Positions 34,607-43,695 of a stretch of DNA of 64,000 nt are shown here, one piece after another. The notes below the pieces were generated by a model. The model was not told the origin of the DNA. It saw only the letters and a program-made list of their open reading frames with translations, and ran no database searches. The stretch lies in NCBI RefSeq assembly GCF_018138145.1, contig NZ_CP073104.1, positions 868,001 to 932,000 of the forward strand, read 5' to 3'. This DNA comes from Pseudomonas sp. SCA2728.1_7. GTDB taxonomy: Bacteria; Pseudomonadota; Gammaproteobacteria; Pseudomonadales; Pseudomonadaceae. Position 1 is the stretch's first letter; each line of letters begins with the position of its first letter. Position numbers and translations under genes: made by a program.

Positions 34607-36526
34607 TCACTTCATCGATTGAGCAATGATCGCCACCAGATTCATTTGCGTGAACGGCTTGGGCAAGCGTGGCAGTTGCGCAGCAAAACCTTCCAGACGC
34701 TCGGCGTAACCGGTGGCCAGGATGATCGGCAGATCCGGTTTGAGCAGGCGCACTGCGTGGGCCAGTTGCGCGCCGCTCATTTGCGGCATGGCCATGTCGG
34801 TGATCATCAGGTCGATGACTTCACCCTGATCGAACAATGCCAGCGCCTGCGCCCCGGACGTGGCACTGACCACCCGATGGCCGAGGTCTTCGAGCAACAG
34901 GCTGGTGCTGGTCAACACCAGCGAGTCGTCATCCACCACCAGCACGCTGAGTCGTGGCACCGTCACCGGCTCGGCGTGTGGCAGCAGCGGCTTGCTGGCC
35001 ATGCCCTCGACGGCCACCGGAATCCACAGTTCAGCCGTGGTGCCCTGGGCCTTTTTGCTCTTGAGGACGAAACGCCCACCCAGTTGCTCCATGAAGCCGT
35101 GGACCATCGACAATCCCAGTCCGGTGCCCTTGCCCAAGCCTTTGGTGGTGAAGAACGGATCTCTGGCCGAGGCCAGTGTGTGCTCATCCATGCCCTCCCC
35201 GCTGTCGATCACGCTGAGACAAACGTAACGACCTGCCGGTAGATCCGAATCACTGAGTTCGAGCACCACTTGCGGTTCAGCAGTGATGCTTACCGTACCG
35301 CCGTCGGGCATGGCGTCGCGGGCGTTGGTTGCCAGGTTGAGCAAGGCCAGTTCCAGCTGATTGGTGTCCGCCAGCACCGGCTCCAGATCTGCAGGAAACC
35401 GCGTATCGATGCGAATGCCCGGCCCCAGCGAACTGCGCAACAACCCGGTAATACCCTGAACCAATTGCGCAATATCGACCGACTCGGTTTTCAGTTCCTG
35501 ACGCCGGGCGAACGCCAGCATGCGCTGAGTCAGTGACACACCGCGCAGTGCGCCTTGGGTGGCGTTTTCCAGCAACCGGCTGATTTTCGCATCGTCACCC
35601 ATGCGCTTTTGCACGATTTCCAGATTGCCGAGAATCACCGTCAGCAGATTATTGAAGTCATGGGCGATGCCGCCGCTGAGCTGACCGATGGCCTGCATCT
35701 TCTGCGCCTGGAACAGCGCTTCACGGGTTTTTTCCAGCGCCTGCTGGGCCTGATGGGCTTCGGTGATATCGCGGGTGATCTTGGCAAAACCGAGCAATGT
35801 GCCGGTGTCGCCACGAATCGCATCGACCACCACATGAGCGAGAAACCGTGTGCCGTCCTTGCGCATGCGCCAGCTCTTGTTCTCGAAACGGCCCTCGCGG
35901 GTGGCGATTTCCAGCGCCCGTTGCGGCTCGCCGAGTTCGCGGTCTTCGGGGGTATAAAAGATCGAAAAGTGCTGGCCGATGATTTCTTCCGGCAGATAGC
36001 CCTTGATCCGCTGGGCGCCCTGGTTCCAGTTGCTGACCCGGCCTTCGGGGCTGAGCATGTAGATCGCGTAATCGGTGACGCCCTGCACCAGCAAGCGGAA
36101 TTGCTGCTCGCTTTGCTTGAGGGTTTCCTCGGCCATTTTGCGGTCGGTCAGGTCGCGGGTGATCTTGGCGAAACCGAGCAACTTGCCGCTGGGATCAATG
36201 ATCGGGTCGATCACCACGTGCGACCAGAAATTGGTGCCGTCCTTGCGCACCCGCCAGCCCTCGCCTTCGAAGCGCCCTTCACGGATGGCGGTATCGAGCG
36301 CCCGTTGCGGCAGACCGGCGGCGCGATCGTCAGCGGTATAAAAGCGAGAGAAATGCTCGCCGAGGATTTCCGCTTCTTCGTAGCCCTTGAAGCGTTTGGC
36401 GCCGGAGTTCCAACTGGTGATGATGCCGTCGGGATCGATCATGTAGATCGCATAGTCGACCACCGCATCGATCAGCAGACGAAAACGCATCTCTTCGATC
36501 GCCGCGGTCTTGTTTTTCTCGCTCAT
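34607..36526 (-). CDS. Hybrid histidine kinase with two PAS domains
   Basis: A 639-residue soluble sensor. Two near-identical PAS/PAC modules (about 10-130 and 140-255) both end in LLGFAKITRDxT, which points to an internal duplication. The phosphoacceptor box is GGIAHDFNNLLT (His about 289). The ATPase domain has NLATNARDAMPDGG, DSGEGM and GKGTGLGLSMVHG. A C-terminal receiver with Asp about 577 in LMITDMAMPQ completes the phosphorelay. No partner regulator is adjacent. The ATG at 36526 follows GGTGAG; a GTG three codons upstream overlaps the stop of the helicase gene. Confidence 0.92.
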   Translation of the reverse strand: MSEKNKTAAIEEMRFRLLIDAVVDYAIYMIDPDGIITSWNSGAKRFKGYEEAEILGEHFSRFYTADDRAAGLPQRALDTAIREGRFEGEGWRVRKDGTNFWSHVVIDPIIDPSGKLLGFAKITRDLTDRKMAEETLKQSEQQFRLLVQGVTDYAIYMLSPEGRVSNWNQGAQRIKGYLPEEIIGQHFSIFYTPEDRELGEPQRALEIATREGRFENKSWRMRKDGTRFLAHVVVDAIRGDTGTLLGFAKITRDITEAHQAQQALEKTREALFQAQKMQAIGQLSGGIAHDFNNLLTVILGNLEIVQKRMGDDAKISRLLENATQGALRGVSLTQRMLAFARRQELKTESVDIAQLVQGITGLLRSSLGPGIRIDTRFPADLEPVLADTNQLELALLNLATNARDAMPDGGTVSITAEPQVVLELSDSDLPAGRYVCLSVIDSGEGMDEHTLASARDPFFTTKGLGKGTGLGLSMVHGFMEQLGGRFVLKSKKAQGTTAELWIPVAVEGMASKPLLPHAEPVTVPRLSVLVVDDDSLVLTSTSLLLEDLGHRVVSATSGAQALALFDQGEVIDLMITDMAMPQMSGAQLAHAVRLLKPDLPIILATGYAERLEGFAAQLPRLPKPFTQMNLVAIIAQSMK

Positions 36527-36531
36527 CACAC

Positions 36532-38850
36532 TCACCAGCCATTGTCATGATCGGAAGTATGCGTCAATCCGGCGAATTGGGAAGCGGCCGACTCATGATT
36601 GATTGCCCACCAACGCGGCAGCAGCTGTTTGATCCGGCTCTCGGCAAAGCGATCGTCAATCAGCATGACCACGCCGCGATCCTCGCGGGTACGGATGACC
36701 CGCCCGGCGGCCTGCACGACTTTCTGCACGCCGGGGTACAGGTAGGTGTAGTCGTAACCGGCGCCGAAGATCGCCGCCATGCGGTATTTCAGCTGTTCGT
36801 TGACCGGATTGAACTGCGCCAGCCCCAGTGTCGCAATGAACGCGCCGATCAACCGCGCACCGGGTAAATCGATGCCTTCGCCGAACGCACCGCCCAACAC
36901 GGCAAAGCCGACGCCCTGGCTGTGCGCGGTGAACTGATCGAGGAAAGCCTGCCGTGCGCCTTCGAGCATCCCCCGCGATTGCTGCCACAGGGTGATGTTC
37001 GGATAGCGCTCGGCCAGTAACGACGCCACTTGTTGCAGATAATCGAAGCTGCTGAAAAACGCCAGATAGTTGCCCGGACGCTCGCTGAACTGCCGCGCGA
37101 TCAATTCGACGATCGGTTCCAGCGAGGCCTGCCGATGGTTGAAGCGCGTCGAGATGCGGCTGACGATCTGCACCTGCAACTGTTCGGCGCAAAACGGCGA
37201 TTCGACGTCGATCCACACGCTGTCGGCAGGCGTGCCGAGCAAATCGGCGTAATAGTGACGCGGGCTGAGGGTAGCGGAGAACAACACGCTGCTGCGCGCC
37301 GCTTTCAAGCGCGGGCCGATAAATGCAGCCGGCACCACATTGCGCAGGCACAACTGCGACAGCGGCTTTTTACGCTCGAGGTCACGCTTGCTGATGTCGA
37401 AGAGGTAATGCGCGTCGTACAGCTCCGCGACCCGGGCGAATTGCAGCAAGTCGAAATAGAAGTTCTGCAAGGCGCTGTCGAGACCCTGCGGATGATCATT
37501 GAGGTAATCGCCGATGGCCGCGCAACATAACGAGATCGCTTGCAGAAGTTTTTCCGGCGCCTTGTCGTAAGCCTGATAGGCCGCCAGTTGCGGCGCATGC
37601 AGGGCGTTCCATTCACGGTTGATCCGTTGCAGGGAATTTTTCAGCGCCGCCGGCGCGGTTTTGCGCACGCTGCCCAAGGTGAACTGATCGAGACTGGCGC
37701 TGTACATCTGCCGGCCCCGCTCGACGAGGTTGTGCGCCTCGTCCGCCAGCACCGCGACTTTCCATTGGTTGAGCTGGGCGAGACCGAAGAGCATGGCGCT
37801 GAAGTCGAAGTAATAGTTGTAGTCGGCGATCACCACGTCGACCCAACGGGCCATCTCCTGACTAAGGTAATACGGGCACACCGCGTGTTGCGCGGCGACC
37901 TCGCGCATGGCCGCTTGATCGAGCAGTTGGAGTCGACTGGCCGCTTCACGGGCGGCGGGCAAGCGATCGTAAAAGCCTTGGGCCAACGGGCAGGATTCGC
38001 CGTGGCAGGCTTTGTCCGGGTGTTCGCAGGCCTTGTCGCGGGCGACCATTTCCAACACCCGCAAGGGCAAGGCTGGCGACTGATCGAACAATACCTGGCT
38101 GGCGTCCAGCGCCAGCTTGCGCCCCGGCGTCTTGGCGGTGAGGAAGTACACCTTGTCCAGTTGCTGCGGTGCCAGCGCTTTGAGCATCGGGAACAGCGTG
38201 CCAAGGGTTTTGCCGATGCCGGTCGGTGCCTGGGCCATCAGGCAGCGCCCGGTGCTGACAGCCTTGAACACCGACTCGGCCAAATGCCGCTGTCCCGGAC
38301 GAAAATCCGCATGGGGAAACGCCAGTTGTTGCGCGGCCAGATTGCGCGCCTCGCGATGGGCCATTTCCTGTTCGGCCCATTGCAGGAACAGCGTGCATTG
38401 CTGATCGAAAAACGCTTTCAACGTATCAGCGCTGAACGCCTCGACCAGACAGGTTTCTTTTTCGCTGACGATATCGAAATACACCAGCGCCAGATTGATC
38501 TGTTCAAGCTCGAGTTTGCAGCACATCAACCAGCCGTAGATCTTCGCCTGCGCCCAGTGCAACTGGCGGTGATTGGCCGGTTGTTTGCTCAGGTCGCCAC
38601 GGTAGGTTTTGACTTCTTCCAGGCAGATTTGCGCCGGGTCGTAGCCGTCCGCCCTGCCCTTGACCTTCAATTGCAGAAACTCGCCTTCCAGCGCCACTTC
38701 GCTTTGATACTTTTCGCTGCGCCGCGAGGCCACGGTGCGGTGCCCGGCAATGCCTTCCAGCGCCGTGGGTGATGGGGTGAAGCGCAGGTCGAGGTCGCCG
38801 GTCTTGGCGGTGAACTCGCACAGTGCGCGCACGGCAATGCTGTAGCTCAA
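36532..38850 (-). CDS. XPD/DinG-like Fe-S DNA helicase
   Basis: About 772 residues; a superfamily 2 ATP-dependent DNA helicase of the Rad3/XPD type. Walker A is APTGIGKTLGTLF (about 200), and the DEAH box is VLADEAHNLVE. Between them a cysteine set (KACEHPDKACHGESCPLAQ and a later CPYYLSQE) should hold the 4Fe-4S cluster. Motif VI is QAAGRVIRTREDRG. A TTG at 38850 overlaps the stop of the nuclease gene (TTGA) and has GGAG 8 bases upstream; the ATG at 38868 is the alternative. Co-translation with the FAN1-like nuclease suggests that the two work on the same DNA substrate. Confidence 0.9.
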   Translation of the reverse strand: MSYSIAVRALCEFTAKTGDLDLRFTPSPTALEGIAGHRTVASRRSEKYQSEVALEGEFLQLKVKGRADGYDPAQICLEEVKTYRGDLSKQPANHRQLHWAQAKIYGWLMCCKLELEQINLALVYFDIVSEKETCLVEAFSADTLKAFFDQQCTLFLQWAEQEMAHREARNLAAQQLAFPHADFRPGQRHLAESVFKAVSTGRCLMAQAPTGIGKTLGTLFPMLKALAPQQLDKVYFLTAKTPGRKLALDASQVLFDQSPALPLRVLEMVARDKACEHPDKACHGESCPLAQGFYDRLPAAREAASRLQLLDQAAMREVAAQHAVCPYYLSQEMARWVDVVIADYNYYFDFSAMLFGLAQLNQWKVAVLADEAHNLVERGRQMYSASLDQFTLGSVRKTAPAALKNSLQRINREWNALHAPQLAAYQAYDKAPEKLLQAISLCCAAIGDYLNDHPQGLDSALQNFYFDLLQFARVAELYDAHYLFDISKRDLERKKPLSQLCLRNVVPAAFIGPRLKAARSSVLFSATLSPRHYYADLLGTPADSVWIDVESPFCAEQLQVQIVSRISTRFNHRQASLEPIVELIARQFSERPGNYLAFFSSFDYLQQVASLLAERYPNITLWQQSRGMLEGARQAFLDQFTAHSQGVGFAVLGGAFGEGIDLPGARLIGAFIATLGLAQFNPVNEQLKYRMAAIFGAGYDYTYLYPGVQKVVQAAGRVIRTREDRGVVMLIDDRFAESRIKQLLPRWWAINHESAASQFAGLTHTSDHDNGW

Positions 38851-40499
38851 GCGCTCTGCTCCGCCCATTGCACGTAACACACGGCCACCGGCATTTGGTG
38901 TTGATGGCAGAACTCCAGCCAGCGCAGTTGATTGTCCTGCAAGCGATCGCCGGGGCCTTTCACTTCAATCATTCGATAGGTTTTGTGCTGCGGCCAAAAC
39001 TGGATCAGATCAGGCATGCCGGCACGGTTGGCCTTGATGTCGAGCAATAAGCGGCTGAACCAGTGCTTGAGGTGTTCGGCCGGCAAGCAGGCCAGTGCTT
39101 GCTCCAGCAACGTTTCATTCAATGCGCCCCAGAACACGAATGGCGACTGGATACCCCACTTGTCGATGAAGCGCTGCCGAATGGTCTCGGCATAGCGGCC
39201 GTCGTCGAGTTCGCTCAGGCACGCCTGGAACAGTTCGGCGCGGCGTTGCTGGAAGTCTTCGTTGAGCAGGTCCACCGGGCCACGCTGGAACGGGTGGAAG
39301 AATGCCCCGGGCAACGGTGCGAAAATCGCCGGCCAGCACAACAGGCCGAACAGTGAGTTGATCAAGCTGTTTTCCACGTAATGCACCGGCCCGTCGTCAT
39401 CGTGCAGATGCGCCTGCACGTAATACTCCACGGACAACGCGGGATCACTGCGCGGCAAGTGCAGGTCCAGACGCTCGACCGGTCTGGCCGGCACACGTTT
39501 GAGCGGCGGGCCGCCGAGTTTGCGCCGCACCCTTGGCAATATCCGTTGCAGGCCTTGCTGCTCGGCAGCGCTTTCCGGCGCCTGTTCGGCCAGCGTGGCG
39601 AGCTCCAGTGCCAACGAGTATTCGCCGCTGCGTTCCAGCACGCGAATCATGCGCAAACGGGCACCGGGATAGGCGCAGTCGCGGTAAATGCTCAGGGCCA
39701 GGGCAAACTCGGTGATGCGCTCGCAATACTGGCCGATCTGGAACAGCACCTTGCCACGCCGGCGTTGCAGCCACGGGTTGTCGAAGTGCAAGGCGCTGAC
39801 CTGCGCGACGATGATTTCCAGCGGTTCGCCGGCCTCGAAACGCAATTGGCAGTTGTGCAGGAACAGGCAGGCGTCGACGTCTTCGCGGCTGCGCAGGCCT
39901 CGCGAGTCGGCGCAGAACTCGACTTTTTCATAGGTGAAGATGCCCAGGTCGGCGAGGACGAATTCCGACCAGTCCTGATACAAATTGCCGAAGAACATCA
40001 GACGCAAGCGGTCGCACAGGTCCATGATGGTCAAGCTGAACAGCCGGTCATCGAGCAGTGGCGCCCAGTCGCGCAGGCTGCGCATTTCACTGAACTGTTC
40101 GACCAACAGCGGCAGCCAGTCGTCCTTGCGCCCCTTGGGCTGTTCGATGGCGGCGCCGAAGGCTTGCAGAATTTCGGCCTTGAGCAACACGTCGAACAAC
40201 TCGGCGAGGGCCAGCGGCGCGTGTTCATCGATCCAGCCACGCTGCAACAAGGGTTGCGCGGCCTCGGCGATGTTACCGATTTCAGCGTAACTGAGTTTGC
40301 CGGCACGAAAGTGCACGCCCTTGCGCATCACCATGCGCACCAGTAATCCCTGCGATGCACGGGGCAAGGTCTTGAAGTCGCGGATAAACGCGTGCTCCGT
40401 TTCACTCATTACATCGGCATAACGAAAATCAAGCCAATCAAGCACTTGCCGGAAGTTGTTAAGGTAATAGAACGGGTCGTCGAGGGGATTGGCAGTCAC
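38847..40499 (-). CDS. FAN1-type VRR-NUC nuclease
   Basis: A 550-residue homologue of the structure-specific nuclease FAN1, which incises DNA near interstrand crosslinks; a Pseudomonas FAN1 is structurally characterised. The C-terminal VRR-NUC domain shows PDLIQFWP then YRMIEVKGPGDRLQDNQLRWL (PD-ExK-type catalytic Asp, Glu and Lys). The middle is helical and TPR-like (about 230-330). The N-terminus DPFYYLNNFRQVLDWL fits the family. The bacterial form lacks the UBZ finger of eukaryotes. It is first gene of a pair with the Fe-S helicase, overlapping by 4 bases. Confidence 0.93.
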   Translation of the reverse strand: MTANPLDDPFYYLNNFRQVLDWLDFRYADVMSETEHAFIRDFKTLPRASQGLLVRMVMRKGVHFRAGKLSYAEIGNIAEAAQPLLQRGWIDEHAPLALAELFDVLLKAEILQAFGAAIEQPKGRKDDWLPLLVEQFSEMRSLRDWAPLLDDRLFSLTIMDLCDRLRLMFFGNLYQDWSEFVLADLGIFTYEKVEFCADSRGLRSREDVDACLFLHNCQLRFEAGEPLEIIVAQVSALHFDNPWLQRRRGKVLFQIGQYCERITEFALALSIYRDCAYPGARLRMIRVLERSGEYSLALELATLAEQAPESAAEQQGLQRILPRVRRKLGGPPLKRVPARPVERLDLHLPRSDPALSVEYYVQAHLHDDDGPVHYVENSLINSLFGLLCWPAIFAPLPGAFFHPFQRGPVDLLNEDFQQRRAELFQACLSELDDGRYAETIRQRFIDKWGIQSPFVFWGALNETLLEQALACLPAEHLKHWFSRLLLDIKANRAGMPDLIQFWPQHKTYRMIEVKGPGDRLQDNQLRWLEFCHQHQMPVAVCYVQWAEQSA

Positions 40500-40693
40500 G
40501 GGAATTCTGGGCCATGGCGAGCGAGTACTGGTTATGCGTACAGATACCAGCTGTGCCCTGCTCGGTGCAAACGGAAAATGATCAATGGCATTTTTTCGCC
40601 GGGCTATCGAACTTTTCCCCCGGGGATGGCACCAACCGCGTTAGAAGGCCGACAATGCTCGGCATCACATCGAATGAGGATTTAGAGGTGGGT

Positions 40694-40918
40694 ATGAAAA
40701 TCAAGTCACTGGGCATCCCTTTCGCCGTCGTTGCCGCGCTGGCACTGGCCGGTTGCTCGACCCCGACGGTGGTCACTCTGCAGAACGGCACCCAGTATCT
40801 GACCAAGGACATGCCGAAGACCAAAACCAAGGACGGCTTCTATGAGTTCGAGGATATTTCCGGGGCCAAGGTGAAGGTGCGTGCTGATGAAGTCGCGACC
40901 GTGCGCGAAGAAGACTGA
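40694..40918 (+). CDS. YgdI/YgdR-family small lipoprotein
   Basis: A 74-residue lipoprotein with a signal peptide and lipobox LAGC (Cys about 21), then the family core VVTLQNGTQYLTKDMP...YEFEDISGAKVKVRADEV, an SH3-like fold found in YgdI/YgdR-type envelope lipoproteins. The ATG at 40694 follows GAGGTGGGT. The role is unknown, possibly in envelope maintenance. Confidence 0.88.
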   Translation: MKIKSLGIPFAVVAALALAGCSTPTVVTLQNGTQYLTKDMPKTKTKDGFYEFEDISGAKVKVRADEVATVREED

Positions 40919-40931
40919 CACCCCGCGATAC

Positions 40932-41018
40932 GTGTAGGAGCTGCCGCAGGCTGCGATCTTTTGATCCGGATCTTGAAAATCAAAGGCAGAAGATCGCAGC
41001 CTGCGGCAGCTCCTACAG
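40932..41018. repeat. Long inverted repeat, GTAGGAGCTGCCGCAGGCTGCG type
   Basis: A second copy of the 31308 palindrome, between the convergent lipoprotein gene and the minus-strand gene at 41030. It may terminate both. Confidence 0.8.
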
Positions 41019-41029
41019 GGATATTTGTA

Positions 41030-41404
41030 TTATTCGAAGGTCGGCATACCCGGAATGCTGCCATCGCAAGGCATGTACGTGCCGCCCCGCTTGACCACTT
41101 CACCCTGCAAACGCCGGCAGCGTTCCAGATCCTGCTGCGCCATGCGATCAATGCTCAGATTGCCGGTGGTTTGCGGCTGTTTGCCGTCACCCAGGCGCAG
41201 GGTCACGAACGGTTGTTCGGGCTGAATCTGAAAGCGGCTCTTCTCTTCAACCGGCTCGACCACCTCGGTTTTCGGCGGACTCGGCAGTTGGTCGGTGGTG
41301 ATGCCGTAACGGCTCAGAATCGAAGTTTGAGGTAGATCGGCGCAGGCATTGGCCGAACACAGCGTCAGTGCAACGAACCCGACATACCCCTTGAAACCTT
41401 TCAC
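41030..41404 (-). CDS. Small exported protein of unknown function
   Basis: A 124-residue protein with a signal peptide (about 1-22, ALTLCSANACA). The mature part has a proline-rich acidic stretch (PSPPKTEVVEPVEEK), then TLRLGDGKQP and two cysteines near the C-terminus (RCRRLQGEV...YMPCDG). The start is the GTG at 41404, because AGGAG lies 8 bases upstream; the ATG seven codons upstream lacks a ribosome site and would spoil the signal peptide. No family is recognised. Confidence 0.7.
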   Translation of the reverse strand: MKGFKGYVGFVALTLCSANACADLPQTSILSRYGITTDQLPSPPKTEVVEPVEEKSRFQIQPEQPFVTLRLGDGKQPQTTGNLSIDRMAQQDLERCRRLQGEVVKRGGTYMPCDGSIPGMPTFE

Positions 41405-41539
41405 GTTTGAATCTCCTGTACTCAATGGCGGCTAGCTATAGAACGTGTGCGCACGTGCCGGCTTTAGGCCGCACTTGCTGTTTTGCAGGGGTTTGAGTCA
41501 GGGAATGGCTGTCGAGTCACTTTTGAAACCGCGTTATCG

Positions 41540-41620
41540 TTCTTCGCGAGCAGGCTCGCTCCCACAGGGGATTTGTAAACGACACAGATCCCGTGTGGGA
41601 GCGAGCCTGCTCGCGAAAGG
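41540..41620. repeat. Facing REP pair after the lipase gene
   Basis: TTCGCGAGCAGGCTCGCTCC and its inverse are separated by about 30 bp, just beyond the 3' end of the 41645 lipase gene. Confidence 0.85.
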
Positions 41621-41644
41621 GCCCTTACCGGCACCCCATCAACA

Positions 41645-43498
41645 TCAGGCGATCACAATGCCGTCAGCACTCAGGCTATTCAGCGACACCCCGACCAACG
41701 TCACCGAATCATTGCCAAACGTCAGCACCGTATCCTGTCCAACGGTCGCGGCATGGGCACGGAAATCCTCCGCCGGCAACACACCCTGCACACCGAGAAA
41801 CACTAGTTTGTCGTTGGACGTGTAACCCACCACCCGATCCTGCCCGAACGCGCCGTTGAACAGGAACGTATCCGCCCCGCCCCCCGATTCCATCAGGTCA
41901 TTACCGGCACCGCCAACAAACACGTCGTTGCCCGCGCCACCAATCAGGTGATCGTTACCGTCCAGCCCGAACAGCCAGTCGCCACCCGAATGCGCCTTCA
42001 GCGTGTCGGCGCCAGCGGTGCCTTTGACGCTGGACTCATACGCGGTGACGTTGTTGCCGACTTTCAAGCCGCTGGCCGTGACGCTGTGGGTCACATCATC
42101 CTTGAACAGGCCCCAGAGAAACCCCGGTTCCTTGGTGACAATGCTGCCGATGTCGCGGGTGATGCTGATCCCGCCGTTGGCATCGCGCACGTACAAGTTG
42201 CCGGCGCCATCATTGGCGAAGTCGAAGTTCTTCACCGCGCTTTGCAGGTCGAGGGTGTTGCTGCCCTGTCCGCCGAGGATGACGTTGTAGCCGCCGCTGT
42301 CGCGGAAGGTGTCGTTGCCGGCGCGACCTTCCAGATAATCGTTGCCGCTGCCGCCCTGGATCAGATCGTTGGCGTCACTGCCGATGATGAAGGTGCTGCC
42401 CTTGTGGGTTTCGGCGTTGCGGTTGAGGTCCTGCACCCAGGTGTTGGCCCGCGCCGGGTCTGAGAGGTTGGCGACGATGATCGTCGAGTCGCGGCTGGTC
42501 AGGTCGTAGAATTTTGAGTCGATCACCCGGTTCATGCCGTCGCCATACGCGGTCGGCAAGTGCGAGATCCAGGTGGGAATGTTGAGGATCGAGTACGGCA
42601 ACAGATTCCACGCGGTCGAGGCGTAGTGATCGTTGAAGCTGACGATGTTGTCGGTGGCCGAGGCCTTGGGCGCGTCGTGCACGCCGATCGAGGCACCTGT
42701 GAAGGTCGAGCCGTCGAGGGCGCGGAACACCGGGTCGTTTTCGTAGCCGACGTTGAGCACTTTGTCGGTGCTGCTTTGCGTTGGCGAGGCGTAGGCGATG
42801 TAGTTGGAATCGGCAAAGAAACCGCCCCACTTGCCGCCACTCAAATCGGCCATGCTGTTGACCGCCAGGCCACCGAGGCTGTGGCCGCTGACTAGCACGT
42901 CCTTGCCGCTGAGGCCGTTGGCCTTGGCAAACGCCACCACATCATTGAGCAGATTGCCGAACGCTTCGCCGACGTAGTTCTTGGCGTAATCCTTGGGGCC
43001 GAAGGCGGCGAGCAGGTCGTTGATCACGTCGCCGATGGAGTCGAGGATCAGGTTTTCCCGCGGGCCGCTGGTGCCGCGAAAGGCAATGCCGAGTTCGGTG
43101 AGATGGCCCTGAGCATCGTACTTGCCGAGGATTTCCACTTGCGCGGTGGTGTAACCGGCCTTCTCGCCAAAAAAGGTTCCGCGCGCATCGGTCTTGCCGT
43201 CGTAGCCCAGTTGCGAGGCGGTGATCGGCGTCCAACCGGCCTGTTTAACGGCGTCGAGGGCGAGTTTTTCCGAATCAGGGTTCCACGGAATGCCGGGAAT
43301 CACCCCTTGCGAATCGGTGCCGCCGAGCAGCGCCGTGACCAGCGTAGCGGGCAGGCCGATGCCGAAACCGTTGTGCTGATAACCGGCGGCAAAGCCATTA
43401 TCGAGGTTGTGGTAGGAATACAGCGTGATCGCCATGGCATCGCTGAACAACGCCTTGGAATCGGCTGTGCCGAAGTTCTTGTAGTCATACACACCCAT
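41645..43498 (-). CDS. RTX lipase/polyurethanase, 617 aa (PueA-like)
   Basis: A secreted lipase of family I.3. The nucleophile is Ser207 in VSGHSLGGLAVN; the N-terminal MGVYDYKNFGTADSKALFSDAM opening is typical. The C-terminal third has calcium-binding RTX nonapeptides in two blocks (about 375-405, QGGSGNDYLEGRAGNDTF; about 505-540, GLDGNDHLIGGAGNDVFVGGAGND) and ends in a hydrophobic tail without a signal peptide, as ABC-exported proteins do. The AprDEF system upstream on the same strand is the likely exporter. The length equals that of P. chlororaphis PueA as I recall it. It is a paralogue of the preceding gene. Confidence 0.93.
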   Translation of the reverse strand: MGVYDYKNFGTADSKALFSDAMAITLYSYHNLDNGFAAGYQHNGFGIGLPATLVTALLGGTDSQGVIPGIPWNPDSEKLALDAVKQAGWTPITASQLGYDGKTDARGTFFGEKAGYTTAQVEILGKYDAQGHLTELGIAFRGTSGPRENLILDSIGDVINDLLAAFGPKDYAKNYVGEAFGNLLNDVVAFAKANGLSGKDVLVSGHSLGGLAVNSMADLSGGKWGGFFADSNYIAYASPTQSSTDKVLNVGYENDPVFRALDGSTFTGASIGVHDAPKASATDNIVSFNDHYASTAWNLLPYSILNIPTWISHLPTAYGDGMNRVIDSKFYDLTSRDSTIIVANLSDPARANTWVQDLNRNAETHKGSTFIIGSDANDLIQGGSGNDYLEGRAGNDTFRDSGGYNVILGGQGSNTLDLQSAVKNFDFANDGAGNLYVRDANGGISITRDIGSIVTKEPGFLWGLFKDDVTHSVTASGLKVGNNVTAYESSVKGTAGADTLKAHSGGDWLFGLDGNDHLIGGAGNDVFVGGAGNDLMESGGGADTFLFNGAFGQDRVVGYTSNDKLVFLGVQGVLPAEDFRAHAATVGQDTVLTFGNDSVTLVGVSLNSLSADGIVIA

Positions 43499-43598
43499 TG
43501 CTATTGCCTCTCTCTTGTTGGAATTGTTAGAGATAGCTCACAGCCAGGGCGCCCCACGGGGACGCCCCGGAGCATTTCAGAATCTACATAGCTTTAAA

Positions 43599-43690
43599 CT
43601 GTAGGAGTGAGCCTGCTCGCGATAGCGGTGTGCCAGATGAAAAAATGCAACCTGACACAACGCTATCGCGAGCAGGCTCACTCCTACAGG
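43599..43690. repeat. Facing REP pair between the two lipase genes
   Basis: GTAGGAGTGAGCCTGCTCGCG and its inverse at the other end are separated by about 40 bp. It may act as a transcript boundary or 3' stabiliser. Confidence 0.85.
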
Positions 43691-43695
43691 GATTA

